Positions 7,147 through 16,091 of a stretch of 64,000 bases of DNA are shown here, piece after piece; positions within the stretch are counted from its first letter, which is position 1; every line of letters begins with the position of its first letter. The stretch is from Nevskia sp. (GTDB lineage: Bacteria; Pseudomonadota; Gammaproteobacteria; Nevskiales; Nevskiaceae): positions 434,001 through 498,000 of the forward strand of contig JAKFUK010000002.1 of NCBI GenBank assembly GCA_021732745.1, read 5' to 3'. A program made the translations under genes and the position numbers. The notes beneath the pieces were generated by a model. The model searched no databases and had not been told where the DNA came from. It saw only the letters and a list, made by a program, of their open reading frames with translations.

Positions 7147-9423
7147 ATGGGCATCTTGAATCGCATCACCGGGCAGGCTTCGAAGTCCGACGTCAACACC
7201 ACGGCCGCGCCGCTGATCAATGTCAGCCGCCGCGGCTTCCTTCAAGGCAGCGGCGGACTGGCCATCGGCATCTGCTTCGGGCCCGTGGCCTGCACCAGTG
7301 AAAAGGCCGCCGTGTCGGCCGCCGACATCGCGCCATTCGTGCCGAACGCCTTCCTGCGCATCGGGGCCGACAATTCGGTCACCGTGATCGCCAAGTTCCT
7401 GGAAATGGGCCAGGGCACGTTCACCGGGCTGGCCACCCTCGCAGCGGAAGAACTCGACGCCGACTGGGCACAGGTGTCGGTCGAAGCGGCACCGGCGGAC
7501 GCCTCGAAGTACGCCAACGCGATGCTCGGTGGTCAGGGCACCGGCGGTTCGACCGCAATGGCCGACGCCCATGTGCAGATGCGCATGGCCGGTGCTTCAG
7601 CGCGCGCCATGCTGGTATCGGCCGCCGCCGAACAATGGAAGGTGCCGGCGGCTGAAATCACCGTGTCCAAGGGCACGATTCGTCACGCAGCCTCGCGCAA
7701 GGAAGCGAGCTTCGGCCAGTTCGCCGAAAGTGCCGCGAAACAGACGGTGCCGACCGCCGAGTCGATCAAGCTCAAGGACCCCAAGGACTTCACCTTGATC
7801 GGCAGCACCCAGACGCCGCGCAAGGACTCGGCCGGCAAGACCGATGGCACGGCGATGTTCACCCAGGACGTGAAACTGCCGGGCATGCTGGTCGCCGTGC
7901 TCGCCCACTCGCCGAAGTTCGGCGGCGCGATCAAGACCGTCGACGACACCGCCGCACGCGCCGTGGCCGGTGTGATCGACGTGGTTCGTGTCGACGCAGT
8001 TCCGGGCGTCACCCGCGCGGCCGTCGCCGTGTTGGCGAAGAACACCTGGGTCGCCAAGCAGGGCCGCGATGCCCTCGTCATCGAATGGGATGACAGCGCC
8101 GCGTTCGCCAAGAGCAGCGTCGATATAGCCAAGGAATTCAAGGCACTGGCTGCCAAGCCCGGCCCGGTGGCCGGTACCCGCGGCGATGCCGCTGCCGCCC
8201 TCAAGAAGCCAGCCAAGAAGATTGAAGCGGTCTACGAGTTCCCGTATCTGGCGCATGCCGCGATGGAGCCGCTGAACTGCGTGGTTGATCTCAAGGCCGA
8301 CCGCTGCGAAATCTGGAACGGCGAGCAGTTCACTACTGCCGATCAGGCCTCCGCCGCCGCCGTGCTCGGCTTCAAGCCTGAGCAGGTGACGATCAAGCAG
8401 CTCTACGCCGGTGGCAGCTTTGGCCGCCGCGCCTCGTCGAAATCCGACTTCATCGTCGAAGCGACCGCGCTGGCCAAGGCCGCACGCGCCAAGGGTGTTG
8501 AAGCGCCGATCAAGATGATCTGGACCCGCGAGGACGACATGCGCGGCGGCTATTACCGCGCCGGCTTCGTGCACGCCATCAAGGCCGGGCTCGATGGCGA
8601 CGGCAACATCGCCGGCTGGCAGAGCCGGCTGGTCGGCCAGTCGATCGCCAAGGGCTCCCCGATGGAGCCGTTCATGATCCACAACGGCATCGACCACAGC
8701 TCGGTCGAAGGCACATCGGATACCCGCTACGACATCGCCAACCTGCAGGTTGAACTGCACACCGTCGAGTACCCGCTGCCGGTGCTCTGGTGGCGTTCGG
8801 TCGGCCACACCCACACCGCCTACGCGATGGAAACCATGATCGACGAACTGGCGCATGCAGCGGCCAAGGACCCGATCGAGTTTCGCAAGACCCTGCTGGC
8901 CAAGCAGCCGCGTCATCTCGGCGTGCTGGCGCTGGCCGCCGAAAAGTCTGGCTGGGGCAAGCCGCTGGCGGAGGTGGCCGGCAAGAAGCGCGGTCGCGGC
9001 ATCGCCGTGCACGAGTCGTTCAACACCTTCGTCGCCGAAGTCGCCGAAGTGTCGATCGACGAAGAGGGCCTGCTGACGGTGGACCGCGTGGTCTGCGCCG
9101 TCGACTGCGGCCTGGCCATCAACCCGGACGTGATCAAGGCGCAGATGGAAGGCGGCATCGGCTTCGGCTTGACCGCGATCCTCAAGTCCGAGATCAGCTT
9201 CGACAAGGGCGCGGTCGTGCAGGGCAACTTCGGCGACTACCCGATGCTGCGCATCAACGAGATGCCGAAGATCGAGGTGTACATCGTGCCGTCGGCGGAA
9301 AAGCCGACCGGCGTCGGCGAACCCGGCACGCCGCCGATTGGCCCGGCGGTCGCCAACGCGGTGTTCGCGGCAGTCGGCAAGCGGATTCGCAAGCTGCCGT
9401 TTGGTGATCAGCTGAGTGCTTGA
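7147..9423 (+). CDS. iorB: Molybdenum-cofactor-binding hydroxylase subunit (isoquinoline 1-oxidoreductase beta type), Tat-exported
   Basis: A 758-residue catalytic subunit carrying the molybdopterin cytosine dinucleotide cofactor. A twin-arginine motif (SRRGFLQGSGG, residues 28-37) with a hydrophobic stretch predicts export of the folded, cofactor-loaded complex. Later segments include EFPYLAHAAMEPLNC, GGSFGRRA and the near-C-terminal GVGEPGTPPIGPAVANA, whose Glu is the expected catalytic base. GGAG at 7136-7139 supports the ATG at 7147. It is 19 bases after iorA and is followed by xdhC and mocA, which mature this enzyme class. IorB-type enzymes use quinones or cytochromes as acceptors. Confidence 0.93.
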   Translation: MGILNRITGQASKSDVNTTAAPLINVSRRGFLQGSGGLAIGICFGPVACTSEKAAVSAADIAPFVPNAFLRIGADNSVTVIAKFLEMGQGTFTGLATLAAEELDADWAQVSVEAAPADASKYANAMLGGQGTGGSTAMADAHVQMRMAGASARAMLVSAAAEQWKVPAAEITVSKGTIRHAASRKEASFGQFAESAAKQTVPTAESIKLKDPKDFTLIGSTQTPRKDSAGKTDGTAMFTQDVKLPGMLVAVLAHSPKFGGAIKTVDDTAARAVAGVIDVVRVDAVPGVTRAAVAVLAKNTWVAKQGRDALVIEWDDSAAFAKSSVDIAKEFKALAAKPGPVAGTRGDAAAALKKPAKKIEAVYEFPYLAHAAMEPLNCVVDLKADRCEIWNGEQFTTADQASAAAVLGFKPEQVTIKQLYAGGSFGRRASSKSDFIVEATALAKAARAKGVEAPIKMIWTREDDMRGGYYRAGFVHAIKAGLDGDGNIAGWQSRLVGQSIAKGSPMEPFMIHNGIDHSSVEGTSDTRYDIANLQVELHTVEYPLPVLWWRSVGHTHTAYAMETMIDELAHAAAKDPIEFRKTLLAKQPRHLGVLALAAEKSGWGKPLAEVAGKKRGRGIAVHESFNTFVAEVAEVSIDEEGLLTVDRVVCAVDCGLAINPDVIKAQMEGGIGFGLTAILKSEISFDKGAVVQGNFGDYPMLRINEMPKIEVYIVPSAEKPTGVGEPGTPPIGPAVANAVFAAVGKRIRKLPFGDQLSA

Positions 9424-9442
9424 TTGGGCTGCAAACAGCGTT

Positions 9443-9523
9443 TCGCACGAAGTACACGAAGATCACGAAGGAAAGCGTCCAAGGATTTTGTTGTTCTTGG
9501 TGTCCTTTGTGACCTTCGTGCGA
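9443..9523 (+). repeat. Inverted array of 9-bp units (class D, copy 1)
   Basis: The left arm has three 9-bp steps beginning CACGAAG. The right arm is the inverted counterpart ending TTCGTGCGA (9515-9523), which pairs exactly with TCGCACGAA (9443-9451). It fills most of the iorB-xdhC gap. It resembles five other intergenic elements in this window. Confidence 0.7.
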
Positions 9524-9569
9524 CATCGCTTTTGCTGTTGACCTCAACCTGTCCGGCTGAATCCAGTCT

Positions 9570-10676
9570 TTGAACACCCCCCAGGAATTCGGCAGCCTGC
9601 TGACCGGCTTGCGCGCGCTTGCTGACAGCGGCTTCGCGCACGGCGGCGGCGCGCTGGCCACCTTGACGCAAACCAAAGGCTCGACTTTCCGCCGCCCCGG
9701 CGCACGGATGCTGGTCTGTGGCGACGGCAGCGTGGTGCGCGGTCTGTCCGGCGGCTGTCCGGAAGCCGACATCATCGGCCGCGCCCGTGAAGTGATCGCA
9801 GTCGGTGAAGCGCGCATCGTCCGCTACGACCGCGAATCCGGCCTCGATGCCCTGCTCGAACTCGGCTGCGGCGGCGAACTGGAAGTGCTGATCGAACCGC
9901 TGACGAAAGTGCGCGACCTCGCTTTCATCGAAGCGGCCGCAAGCTGTCTCGACGCCCGCCGCAGCGGCGTGCTGGCCACCGTGTATCGCCGAGACGGCAG
10001 CGTGATGGGGCCGAAGCCGCGGCGCATGGTCATCGACGAAGGCCGGATCATGGTCAACGAGTTCGGCGCTGGCCTGATCAGCGGCGTGCTCGCCGATCTG
10101 GCGGTGGAACGCACGCCCGCCAACCCGGCCGTCGAGCGCTTCACGCATGGCGGCAACGATTACGAAGTGCTGCTCGAAGCGCTGATTGCGCCGTACGCGC
10201 TGTTCATCGTCGGTATCAATGCCGCCGCCGTGGCGCTGGCGCGGATTGCCGCTGTGCTCGGCTGGCAGGTGACCTTGGTCGACGATCGCGATGACCGCGT
10301 GCCGCCCGGCCTGCTGCCGGACGGCGTGCGCCGCGTCACGGCAACGGCGGCAACCATCACCGAAAAGCTCGAATTCGACGCCCGCAGCTTCGCCGTGGTG
10401 ATGACCCACAATCTTGGTCGCGATGTCGATTACCTGCGCGCGCTGGGCAAGGCACCGCTGGCCTACCTCGGCTCGCTGGGCTCGCGCAGCCGGGCGCAGC
10501 GGCTGTACGAGGGCTCGGGCCTGTCGCCTGCACAACTGCGAGCGCCGGCCGGACTCGACCTCGGTTCAGAAACACCGGAAGAAATCGCCCTGGCGATCAG
10601 CGCTGAAATCCTCGCCATGACCAGCGGCCGACGGGCAGAATCACTCAGTCAAACGACTGGACCGATCCACGCATGA
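9570..10676 (+). CDS. xdhC: XdhC/CoxI family molybdenum-enzyme maturation factor
   Basis: A 368-residue XdhC-family protein. The N-terminal XdhC/CoxI domain shows GGALATLTQTKGSTFRRPGARML and GGCPEAD. A Rossmann-type C-terminal domain follows (PYALFIVGINAAAVALARIAAVLGW, then LVDDRDDR). XdhC proteins bind molybdenum cofactor and insert it, after sulfuration, into xanthine-dehydrogenase-like enzymes, here most likely IorAB. The start is TTG at 9570, as no ATG lies nearby in frame. It overlaps mocA by four bases. Confidence 0.88.
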   Translation: MNTPQEFGSLLTGLRALADSGFAHGGGALATLTQTKGSTFRRPGARMLVCGDGSVVRGLSGGCPEADIIGRAREVIAVGEARIVRYDRESGLDALLELGCGGELEVLIEPLTKVRDLAFIEAAASCLDARRSGVLATVYRRDGSVMGPKPRRMVIDEGRIMVNEFGAGLISGVLADLAVERTPANPAVERFTHGGNDYEVLLEALIAPYALFIVGINAAAVALARIAAVLGWQVTLVDDRDDRVPPGLLPDGVRRVTATAATITEKLEFDARSFAVVMTHNLGRDVDYLRALGKAPLAYLGSLGSRSRAQRLYEGSGLSPAQLRAPAGLDLGSETPEEIALAISAEILAMTSGRRAESLSQTTGPIHA

Positions 10677-11272
10677 GTCATTCAAACGCCGCTCCCGTAG
10701 TCATGGTCATGGCGGCGGGCGCGTCGACGCGCTACGGCAGCGCCAAACAGCTGGCCCGCCTGCCGAGCGGCTGCACCCTGGTTCGCCACGCCGCCGTCAC
10801 TGCCCTCGAAACCGGCCTGCCGGTGCAGATGGTGATTGGCTCCCACGGCGAACTGGTGCGCGCCGAACTGGTCGGGCTGGATATCGAGATCGTCGACGCC
10901 ACGGAATGGTGGCGCGGCATCGGCCGCTCGATTGCGCAGGGCGTCGATGCGGTCCTGGCGCGAGCCGCCCCGTCCGGCCTGCTGCTGACCCTGGCCGATC
11001 TGCCGCAAGTCACCTCCGAAGACCTGATGCGGATGGCCGATCTGCATCGCCAGTCACCGGATCGCCTGCTGGTCTCCGGCTTTGGCGACAACCGAGGCCC
11101 GCCCTGCCTGTTTCCGGCTGATTGCTTGCCGGCGCTGCAAGCACTGATCGGTGACGACGGCGCGCGCGGCATCGTCAAGATGAATGCGGCGCGGGTGGTG
11201 GTGGTGCCACTGGCAGCGGCCGGCTTCGATATTGACCGACCGGCGGATCTGCTGAAGATGCCCCGCACGTAG
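10673..11272 (+). CDS. mocA: MobA/MocA-like nucleotidyltransferase (molybdenum cofactor cytidylyltransferase)
   Basis: A 199-residue NTP-transferase with the signature VMAAGASTRYGSAKQLARL and the metal-binding TLADLPQV segment. MocA adds CMP to molybdopterin, giving the cytosine dinucleotide used by hydroxylases such as IorB, so this gene completes an enzyme-plus-maturation operon. The ATG overlaps the xdhC stop (ATGA). Its TAG stop is part of the GTAG head of the REPIN that begins at 11268. A glycosyl-nucleotide pyrophosphorylase role is less likely given the context. Confidence 0.85.
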   Translation: MSHSNAAPVVMVMAAGASTRYGSAKQLARLPSGCTLVRHAAVTALETGLPVQMVIGSHGELVRAELVGLDIEIVDATEWWRGIGRSIAQGVDAVLARAAPSGLLLTLADLPQVTSEDLMRMADLHRQSPDRLLVSGFGDNRGPPCLFPADCLPALQALIGDDGARGIVKMNAARVVVVPLAAAGFDIDRPADLLKMPRT

Positions 11273-11357
11273 GGTGGGCAGGCTTCACCTGCCCACGCGG
11301 GCGCTGCGGTTCGAACGGTGGCGAATCGGTGGGCAGATGAGGCCTGCCCACCCTACG
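11268..11357. repeat. REPIN-like element, family A
   Basis: Two inverted hairpins headed by GTAGG. The left hairpin is TGGGCAGG-CTTCA-CCTGCCCA; the right one ends TGCCCACCCTACG. A 40-base linker separates them. GTAG-headed paired palindromes are the hallmark of REP sequences mobilised by RAYT transposases. The left GTAG provides the mocA stop codon. It separates mocA from the convergent ffh. Confidence 0.8.
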
Positions 11358-11366
11358 AAATAGTGA

Positions 11367-12737
11367 TCAGCGCCCTGGCGGCGGCCCGAAGCCCGGCGGC
11401 ATGCGTCCGGCCAGCGCCCGCATCATCTTGGCCATGCCGCCGCCCTGGAGCTTCTTCATCATCTCCTTGGTCTGGTCGAACTGGCGCATCAGCTTGTTGA
11501 CTTCCTGGACCTCGACACCAGCGCCGGTGGCGATGCGCTTCTTGCGCGAAGCCTTGATCAGGTCTGGATAGCGGCGCTCCTGCTTGGTCATCGAATTGAT
11601 GATCGCCACCGCGCGCTTGATCTCCTTTTCCGGCTTCACGTTCTTCATCTGCGCCTGCAGCTTCGCACCACCCGGCAGCTTCTCGAGCATCGAGGCCATG
11701 TCGCCCATCTGCTCCATCTGCGCCATCTGCTGGCGGAAATCTTCCAGATCGAAGCTTTTCTTGTTCTTGAGCTTGTTGGCGAGCTTGGCGGCGGCTTCGT
11801 TGTCGACCTTGCGGGTCGCTTCCTCGATGAGCCCGAGCATGTCGCCCTGGCCGAGGATGCGCGCCGCGATGCGGTCCGGGTGGAACACTTCGAGTGCGCC
11901 GCTCTTTTCGCCGACGCCGATGAACTTGACCGGCTTGCCGGTGACATGGCGCACGGAGAGTGCTGCACCGCCGCGCGAATCGCCGTCGGTCTTGGTCAGG
12001 ATCACGCCGGTCAGCGGCAGGCGATCGGCGAAGGCCTTGGCGGTGTTGGCGGCGTCCTGACCGGTCATCGAGTCGACGACGAACAGGGTTTCGATCGGGT
12101 TCAGCACCGCGTGCAGTGCCGCGACCTCCAGCATCATTTCCTCGTCGATGCCGAGACGGCCGGCGGTGTCGACGATCAGCACATCGGCGAACTGGAGCTT
12201 GGCGTGTGCCAATGCGGCCTTGGCGATGTCGACCGGCTTGTCGGCACCCGACGACGGGAAGAACTCGACCTCGACCTGGCCGGCGACCACGCGCAGCTGC
12301 TCGATCGCCGCCGGGCGGTAGACGTCGCAGGACACGACGATGACCTTCTTCTTGTCGACTTCGCGCAGCCGCAGCGCCAGCTTGCCGGTGGACGTGGTCT
12401 TGCCGGAGCCCTGAAGGCCGGCCATCAGGATCACGGCTGGCGGCTGGGTGCGCAGGTTCAGCGGCTCGGCGGTGCCGCCGAGCGTTGCCGTCAGTTCCTG
12501 CTGGACGACGCGCAGCATCGCCTGACCCGGCGTCAGGCTTTCGGTGACTTCGGCACCGACCGCGCGCGCCTTGACCTTGTCGATGAAATCGCGAACCACC
12601 GGCAGTGCGACATCGGCTTCGAGCAGCGCCATGCGCAGCTCGCGCGCGGCGGTCGACACCTGGTCTTCGGTCAGACGGCCCTGGCCGCGAAGGGCGTCGA
12701 GCGTGCGGGTCAGGCGGGAGCTTAAATTTTCAAACAT
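11367..12737 (-). CDS. ffh: Signal recognition particle protein Ffh
   Basis: A 456-residue SRP54 GTPase. The N domain is followed by the G domain with GLQGSGKTTSTGKLA (P-loop), DTAGRLGID and TKTDGDSRGG. The Met-rich M domain follows (MAQMEQMGDMASMLEKLPGG, and KLMRQFDQTKEMMKKLQGGGMAKMM) and binds 4.5S RNA and signal sequences. Ffh directs nascent membrane proteins to FtsY. Its RNA partner gene ffs is also in this window at about 39.4 kb. It is divergent from the ypjD-type gene, as the neighbourhood is in enterobacteria, but separated by a phosphodiesterase gene. Confidence 0.98.
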   Translation of the reverse strand: MFENLSSRLTRTLDALRGQGRLTEDQVSTAARELRMALLEADVALPVVRDFIDKVKARAVGAEVTESLTPGQAMLRVVQQELTATLGGTAEPLNLRTQPPAVILMAGLQGSGKTTSTGKLALRLREVDKKKVIVVSCDVYRPAAIEQLRVVAGQVEVEFFPSSGADKPVDIAKAALAHAKLQFADVLIVDTAGRLGIDEEMMLEVAALHAVLNPIETLFVVDSMTGQDAANTAKAFADRLPLTGVILTKTDGDSRGGAALSVRHVTGKPVKFIGVGEKSGALEVFHPDRIAARILGQGDMLGLIEEATRKVDNEAAAKLANKLKNKKSFDLEDFRQQMAQMEQMGDMASMLEKLPGGAKLQAQMKNVKPEKEIKRAVAIINSMTKQERRYPDLIKASRKKRIATGAGVEVQEVNKLMRQFDQTKEMMKKLQGGGMAKMMRALAGRMPPGFGPPPGR

Positions 12738-12808
12738 GGGATCAGCGCTGCCGTGGGTCGTTGCGGGGCGCGGCGATTATGCCGGAGCGCGTTGCCTTGA
12801 CAGCTTTA

Positions 12809-13023
12809 TCTCACGCGGAGAACGCGGAGCACGCAGAGAAAAGCAACAACGAGAGAATCAAAAGCTCCGGGGCACAAAGGCACAAAGAACAGCGAAAGCA
12901 AGGGCACAGAAGAAAACATCAGGCTTTACTTTGTGCCCTTGCTTTTTCCCTTTGTGCCTTTGTGCTCCGGAATGCTTTTCAGCTTTGGCTTTTCTCTGCG
13001 TCCTTTGCGTTCTCTGCGTGAGA
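12809..13023. repeat. Inverted array of 9-bp units (class D, copy 2)
   Basis: The left end starts TCTCACGCGGAGAACGCGG and runs in 9-bp steps. The right end mirrors it, ending TTCTCTGCGTGAGA. An inner pair of arms is also symmetrical (CACAAAGGCACAAAG against CTTTGTGCCTTTGTG). It fills most of the 307-base gap between ffh and the convergent hydrolase gene. I see no gene here. Confidence 0.75.
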
Positions 13024-13044
13024 CAGGCTTTTTGAACCAGGCAG

Positions 13045-13809
13045 CTAAACAACGATCTCGTCCCCGGTCCTCAGATGCCGGTACTGCCAGCCGGCCAGCG
13101 CCACCGCGCACTGCGCGGCGATCAGCGCTTCGGCACCGGGCTTGGCGTGGGTCAGGTGCAGCATCGGCCGGTGACGCAGCTTGCTCAGCTCGTCGCGCAG
13201 GCCTTTTGGCGTGAAATGTCGCGAACGGTCGGCGAGCAGGTTTTCCTGGTTCGGGAAGGCGACTTCGATCATCAGGTGATCAAGCCGGTCCAGCGCGTTC
13301 AGCGCCGTCCAGATGCGGTCGGTGGCGCAGGTGTCGCCGGTGAAGGCGAAGACGCCGCTGCCGGCGTCGAGGATGTAGCCCACCGCCGGCACCGTGTGCG
13401 ACACGCGAAACGCGGTGGCCGTGACGGCACCGATCACCAGCGGCGCGCCGGCCGCCAGCGGCTTGAGCACGACCAGCGGGTTTTCGGCATCCGGCAGCAC
13501 GGTGAAGTCCGGCCATAGCTGCCAGTTGAAGACGTGCTCGCGCAGCACCGCGAGGGTGTCGGGAATGGCGTGGACGACCAGCGGGTGGTCGATCTCGCCG
13601 AACAGGTTGTCGGCCATGAAAGCGAGGCCGCATACGTGGTCGAGGTGGCTGTGGGTCAGCAGCACCGTGTGGATGGCGGCCAGTTCGACGGCATGAAGGT
13701 CGCCGACGCCGGTGCCGGCGTCGATCAGCAGGCGGCCATCGACCAGCAGGCTGGTGGTACGCAAGCCGGGGCCGATCCCGCCGCTGCATCCGAGAATCCT
13801 GATCTGCAT
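13045..13809 (-). CDS. Metallo-beta-lactamase-fold hydrolase, class II cyclic-nucleotide phosphodiesterase-like
   Basis: A 254-residue MBL-fold protein. The metal-binding motif is THSHLDH, preceded by LLIDAGTGVGDL and followed by FTGDTCATDRIW and HLTHAKPG. It begins MQIRILGCSGGIGPGLRTTS, the pattern of the PDEase_II/CpdP family, which hydrolyses 3',5'-cyclic nucleotides. The frame stays open upstream to 14601 through the opposite gene, but the ATG at 13809 gives the normal family start. Substrate assignment is by resemblance only; an RNase Z-like role is less likely. Confidence 0.8.
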   Translation of the reverse strand: MQIRILGCSGGIGPGLRTTSLLVDGRLLIDAGTGVGDLHAVELAAIHTVLLTHSHLDHVCGLAFMADNLFGEIDHPLVVHAIPDTLAVLREHVFNWQLWPDFTVLPDAENPLVVLKPLAAGAPLVIGAVTATAFRVSHTVPAVGYILDAGSGVFAFTGDTCATDRIWTALNALDRLDHLMIEVAFPNQENLLADRSRHFTPKGLRDELSKLRHRPMLHLTHAKPGAEALIAAQCAVALAGWQYRHLRTGDEIVV

Positions 13810-13932
13810 GGCCGTCAGCAGTTCGTGCGAGCCCGGAATGTAGCACGGGGTTTTCTCCGTCCTGCCCGGCGACAGGGCCCGAGGAATCGCCCTTGGCGAT
13901 GCTATCGTTCGGTATCTTTCCGTGACCCGCCC

Positions 13933-14718
13933 ATGTCTCTCGCCCTGAGCCTGATCGCTGCTGCCCTGTACGCCTTCGCCGGTTGGCGAGCGCTGCGCGC
14001 GAAGTTCGACCACGAGCATCTGGTGCTGACGCTGGCGCTGCTGGCGCATGCCGCTGCGCTGAGCCAGCAGGTGATCTCGGGGCCGAATCTGATCATCGGC
14101 GTTGCCGAGTTTCCGTCGATGCTCGGATTCCTGTCGTCGCTGATGCTCTGGGTGTTCTGCTTCCGCGAACCGCTGCGCGCGCTCGGCGTGGTGCACTACC
14201 CGATCACCGCGATCTGGGCGCTGGCACCCGCGCTGTTCCAGGATTCCGGCCATCCGATCTCGATGGCGAACTGGAAGATCGGCCTGCACATCATCTTTTC
14301 GCTGCTCAGCGCCGGCTTGCTGACCCTGGCAGCGATCCAGGCCATTGCGACCTGGCGCATGGAAAAGGTCCTGCGCAAGCCCGGCAGCATGCGGCTGGCG
14401 GGGCGGCTGCCGCCCTTGCAGACCATGGAACGCCTGCTGTTCCAGCTGATCTTCTTCGGCTTCTTCCTGCTGTCGCTGACCCTGGTCAGCGGCCTGCTGT
14501 TCGTCGACAACCTGTTCGCCCAGCATCTGGTGCACAAGACGGTCTTGAGCTTCTGCGCCTGGCTGACTTTCGGCTTCCTGCTCTACGGCCGCATCCGCCA
14601 CGGCTGGCGCGGCCGCACGGCGGTGCGCTGGGCGCTGTCCGGCTACATCGTGCTGGTGCTCGCCTATTTCGGCTCCAAGCTGATCCTCGAACAGGTGCTC
14701 GGCCGCAGCTGGTACTGA
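13933..14718 (+). CDS. ypjD: CcsA/YpjD-like inner-membrane protein (cytochrome c assembly family)
   Basis: A 261-residue polytopic protein with about eight hydrophobic segments. It matches the small cytochrome c assembly protein family, with WVFCFREPLRALG in the middle and the conserved HLVHKTVLSFCAWLTFGFLL near the end. In Escherichia coli the homologue sits beside ffh and the CorB-like gene, as here, and is linked by annotation to CorB/C-type magnesium or cobalt resistance (CorE). It starts at the ATG at 13933. The next gene begins after 83 bases. The biochemical role is uncertain. Confidence 0.82.
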   Translation: MSLALSLIAAALYAFAGWRALRAKFDHEHLVLTLALLAHAAALSQQVISGPNLIIGVAEFPSMLGFLSSLMLWVFCFREPLRALGVVHYPITAIWALAPALFQDSGHPISMANWKIGLHIIFSLLSAGLLTLAAIQAIATWRMEKVLRKPGSMRLAGRLPPLQTMERLLFQLIFFGFFLLSLTLVSGLLFVDNLFAQHLVHKTVLSFCAWLTFGFLLYGRIRHGWRGRTAVRWALSGYIVLVLAYFGSKLILEQVLGRSWY

Positions 14719-14801
14719 GTCCGCAACAGTGCAGGGGTTGACACGCCACCCTGCCCGTCCGCTTTAATGCCCCGACGAGGGGTCACGGGGTCGGTTTCCA
14801 G

Positions 14802-16070
14802 TTGGATGACAAAACACTAGTCGGGCTGTTGTTGCTGCTGGTCTTCCTGCTTCTGCTGTCGGCGTTCTTCGCCGGTTCGGAAACGGCGCTGATGGCGCTC
14901 AACCGCTATCGGCTGCGCCACATGGCGAAGTCCGGACATCGCGGTGCCAAGCTTGCGGAGAAGCTGCTGGAACGCCCGGACCGGCTGATCGGCATGATCC
15001 TGCTCGGCAATATCGCCGTGCATTCGGCATCGACCGCGATCGCCACCATCATCACTCTGGAGCTGTACGGCAGCCCGTGGATCGCCGCGACCACCGGCGT
15101 GCTGACCATCTTCATCCTGATCTTCGGCGAGATCGCCCCGAAAACGCTCAGCGCACTGCATCCGGAAAAAGTCGCGATTCCCTCGGCCTACATCTACACC
15201 ACGCTGCAATGGGTGGTGTACCCGGTGGTCTACGTGGTCAATGTGCTGTCCAACGGCGTGCTGCGGATGTTCGGCGTCAGCCCGGAAGATGCGGCGGCGC
15301 ACAGCCTGTCGAGCGAGGAACTGCGCTCGGTGGTCGCGGAAGCCGGGGCGATGATTCCCGAGCGCCATCAGCGGATGCTGCTGTCGATCCTCGATCTGGA
15401 GAAGGCCACGGTCGAGGACATCATGATTCCGCGCAACGAAATCGTCGGCATCGACATCTCCGAGCCCTGGGAAACGATCCGCGAAGTGATCATCGCCTCC
15501 AGCCACACGCGGCTGCCGGTGTTCGACGGCTCGATCGACGACCTGAAAGGCATCGTCCATCTGCGCAAGGTGCTGCGCCTGACCGTGCAGGACAATCTCG
15601 CCCTCGACACCTTGATGACCCTGGTCCGGGACCCCTACTACATCCCCGAAGGCACACCGCTGAACCAGCAGCTGCTGAACTTCCAGGACCAGAAGCGGCG
15701 CATCGGTTTCGTGGTCGACGAATACGGCGACATCCAGGGGCTGGTGACGCTCGAAGACATCCTCGAAGAAGTGGTCGGCGAGTTCACGTCGGACCCGGCA
15801 ACCAGAATCAAGAACGTCTATCTCGATGCCGACGGCAGCGTGCTGGTGCACGGCTCGGTGACCATCCGCAGCCTGAATCGGTCCTTGAGCTGGAAGCTGC
15901 CGACCGGCGGGCCGAAAACCCTCAACGGCCTGGTCATGGAGCAGTTGCAGGAGCTGCCGAAGCCGGGACGGAGGCTTGCGATCGGCGACTACCAGATCGA
16001 GATCACCGATGTCCGCGCCAATGCCATCAAAAGTGCTCGCGTTCGGCCGGCAACGCTGACGACAAGCTGA
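14802..16070 (+). CDS. corB: CNNM/CBS-domain transporter of the CorB/CorC family
   Basis: A 422-residue protein. An N-terminal CNNM membrane domain (LLLLLVFLLLLSAFFAGSETALMALN, then three more hydrophobic segments to about 150) is followed by a CBS pair with IMIPRNEIVGIDI and FVVDEYGDIQGLVTLEDILEE. A C-terminal CorC/HlyC domain lies at about residues 340-415. Members take part in magnesium or cobalt efflux. The start is TTG at 14802; the nearby ATG is out of frame. The pairing with the YpjD-like gene is conserved in gammaproteobacteria. It is convergent with the permease gene. Confidence 0.9.
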   Translation: MDDKTLVGLLLLLVFLLLLSAFFAGSETALMALNRYRLRHMAKSGHRGAKLAEKLLERPDRLIGMILLGNIAVHSASTAIATIITLELYGSPWIAATTGVLTIFILIFGEIAPKTLSALHPEKVAIPSAYIYTTLQWVVYPVVYVVNVLSNGVLRMFGVSPEDAAAHSLSSEELRSVVAEAGAMIPERHQRMLLSILDLEKATVEDIMIPRNEIVGIDISEPWETIREVIIASSHTRLPVFDGSIDDLKGIVHLRKVLRLTVQDNLALDTLMTLVRDPYYIPEGTPLNQQLLNFQDQKRRIGFVVDEYGDIQGLVTLEDILEEVVGEFTSDPATRIKNVYLDADGSVLVHGSVTIRSLNRSLSWKLPTGGPKTLNGLVMEQLQELPKPGRRLAIGDYQIEITDVRANAIKSARVRPATLTTS

Positions 16071-16091
16071 GCGCCACGATCATCGCCGCGA

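Noticed and set aside
12809-13023. Possible CRISPR array in the 9-bp-unit repeats
   Set aside because: The units are only about 9 bp, abutting, and arranged as inverted halves; there are no spacers of equal length and no cas genes.
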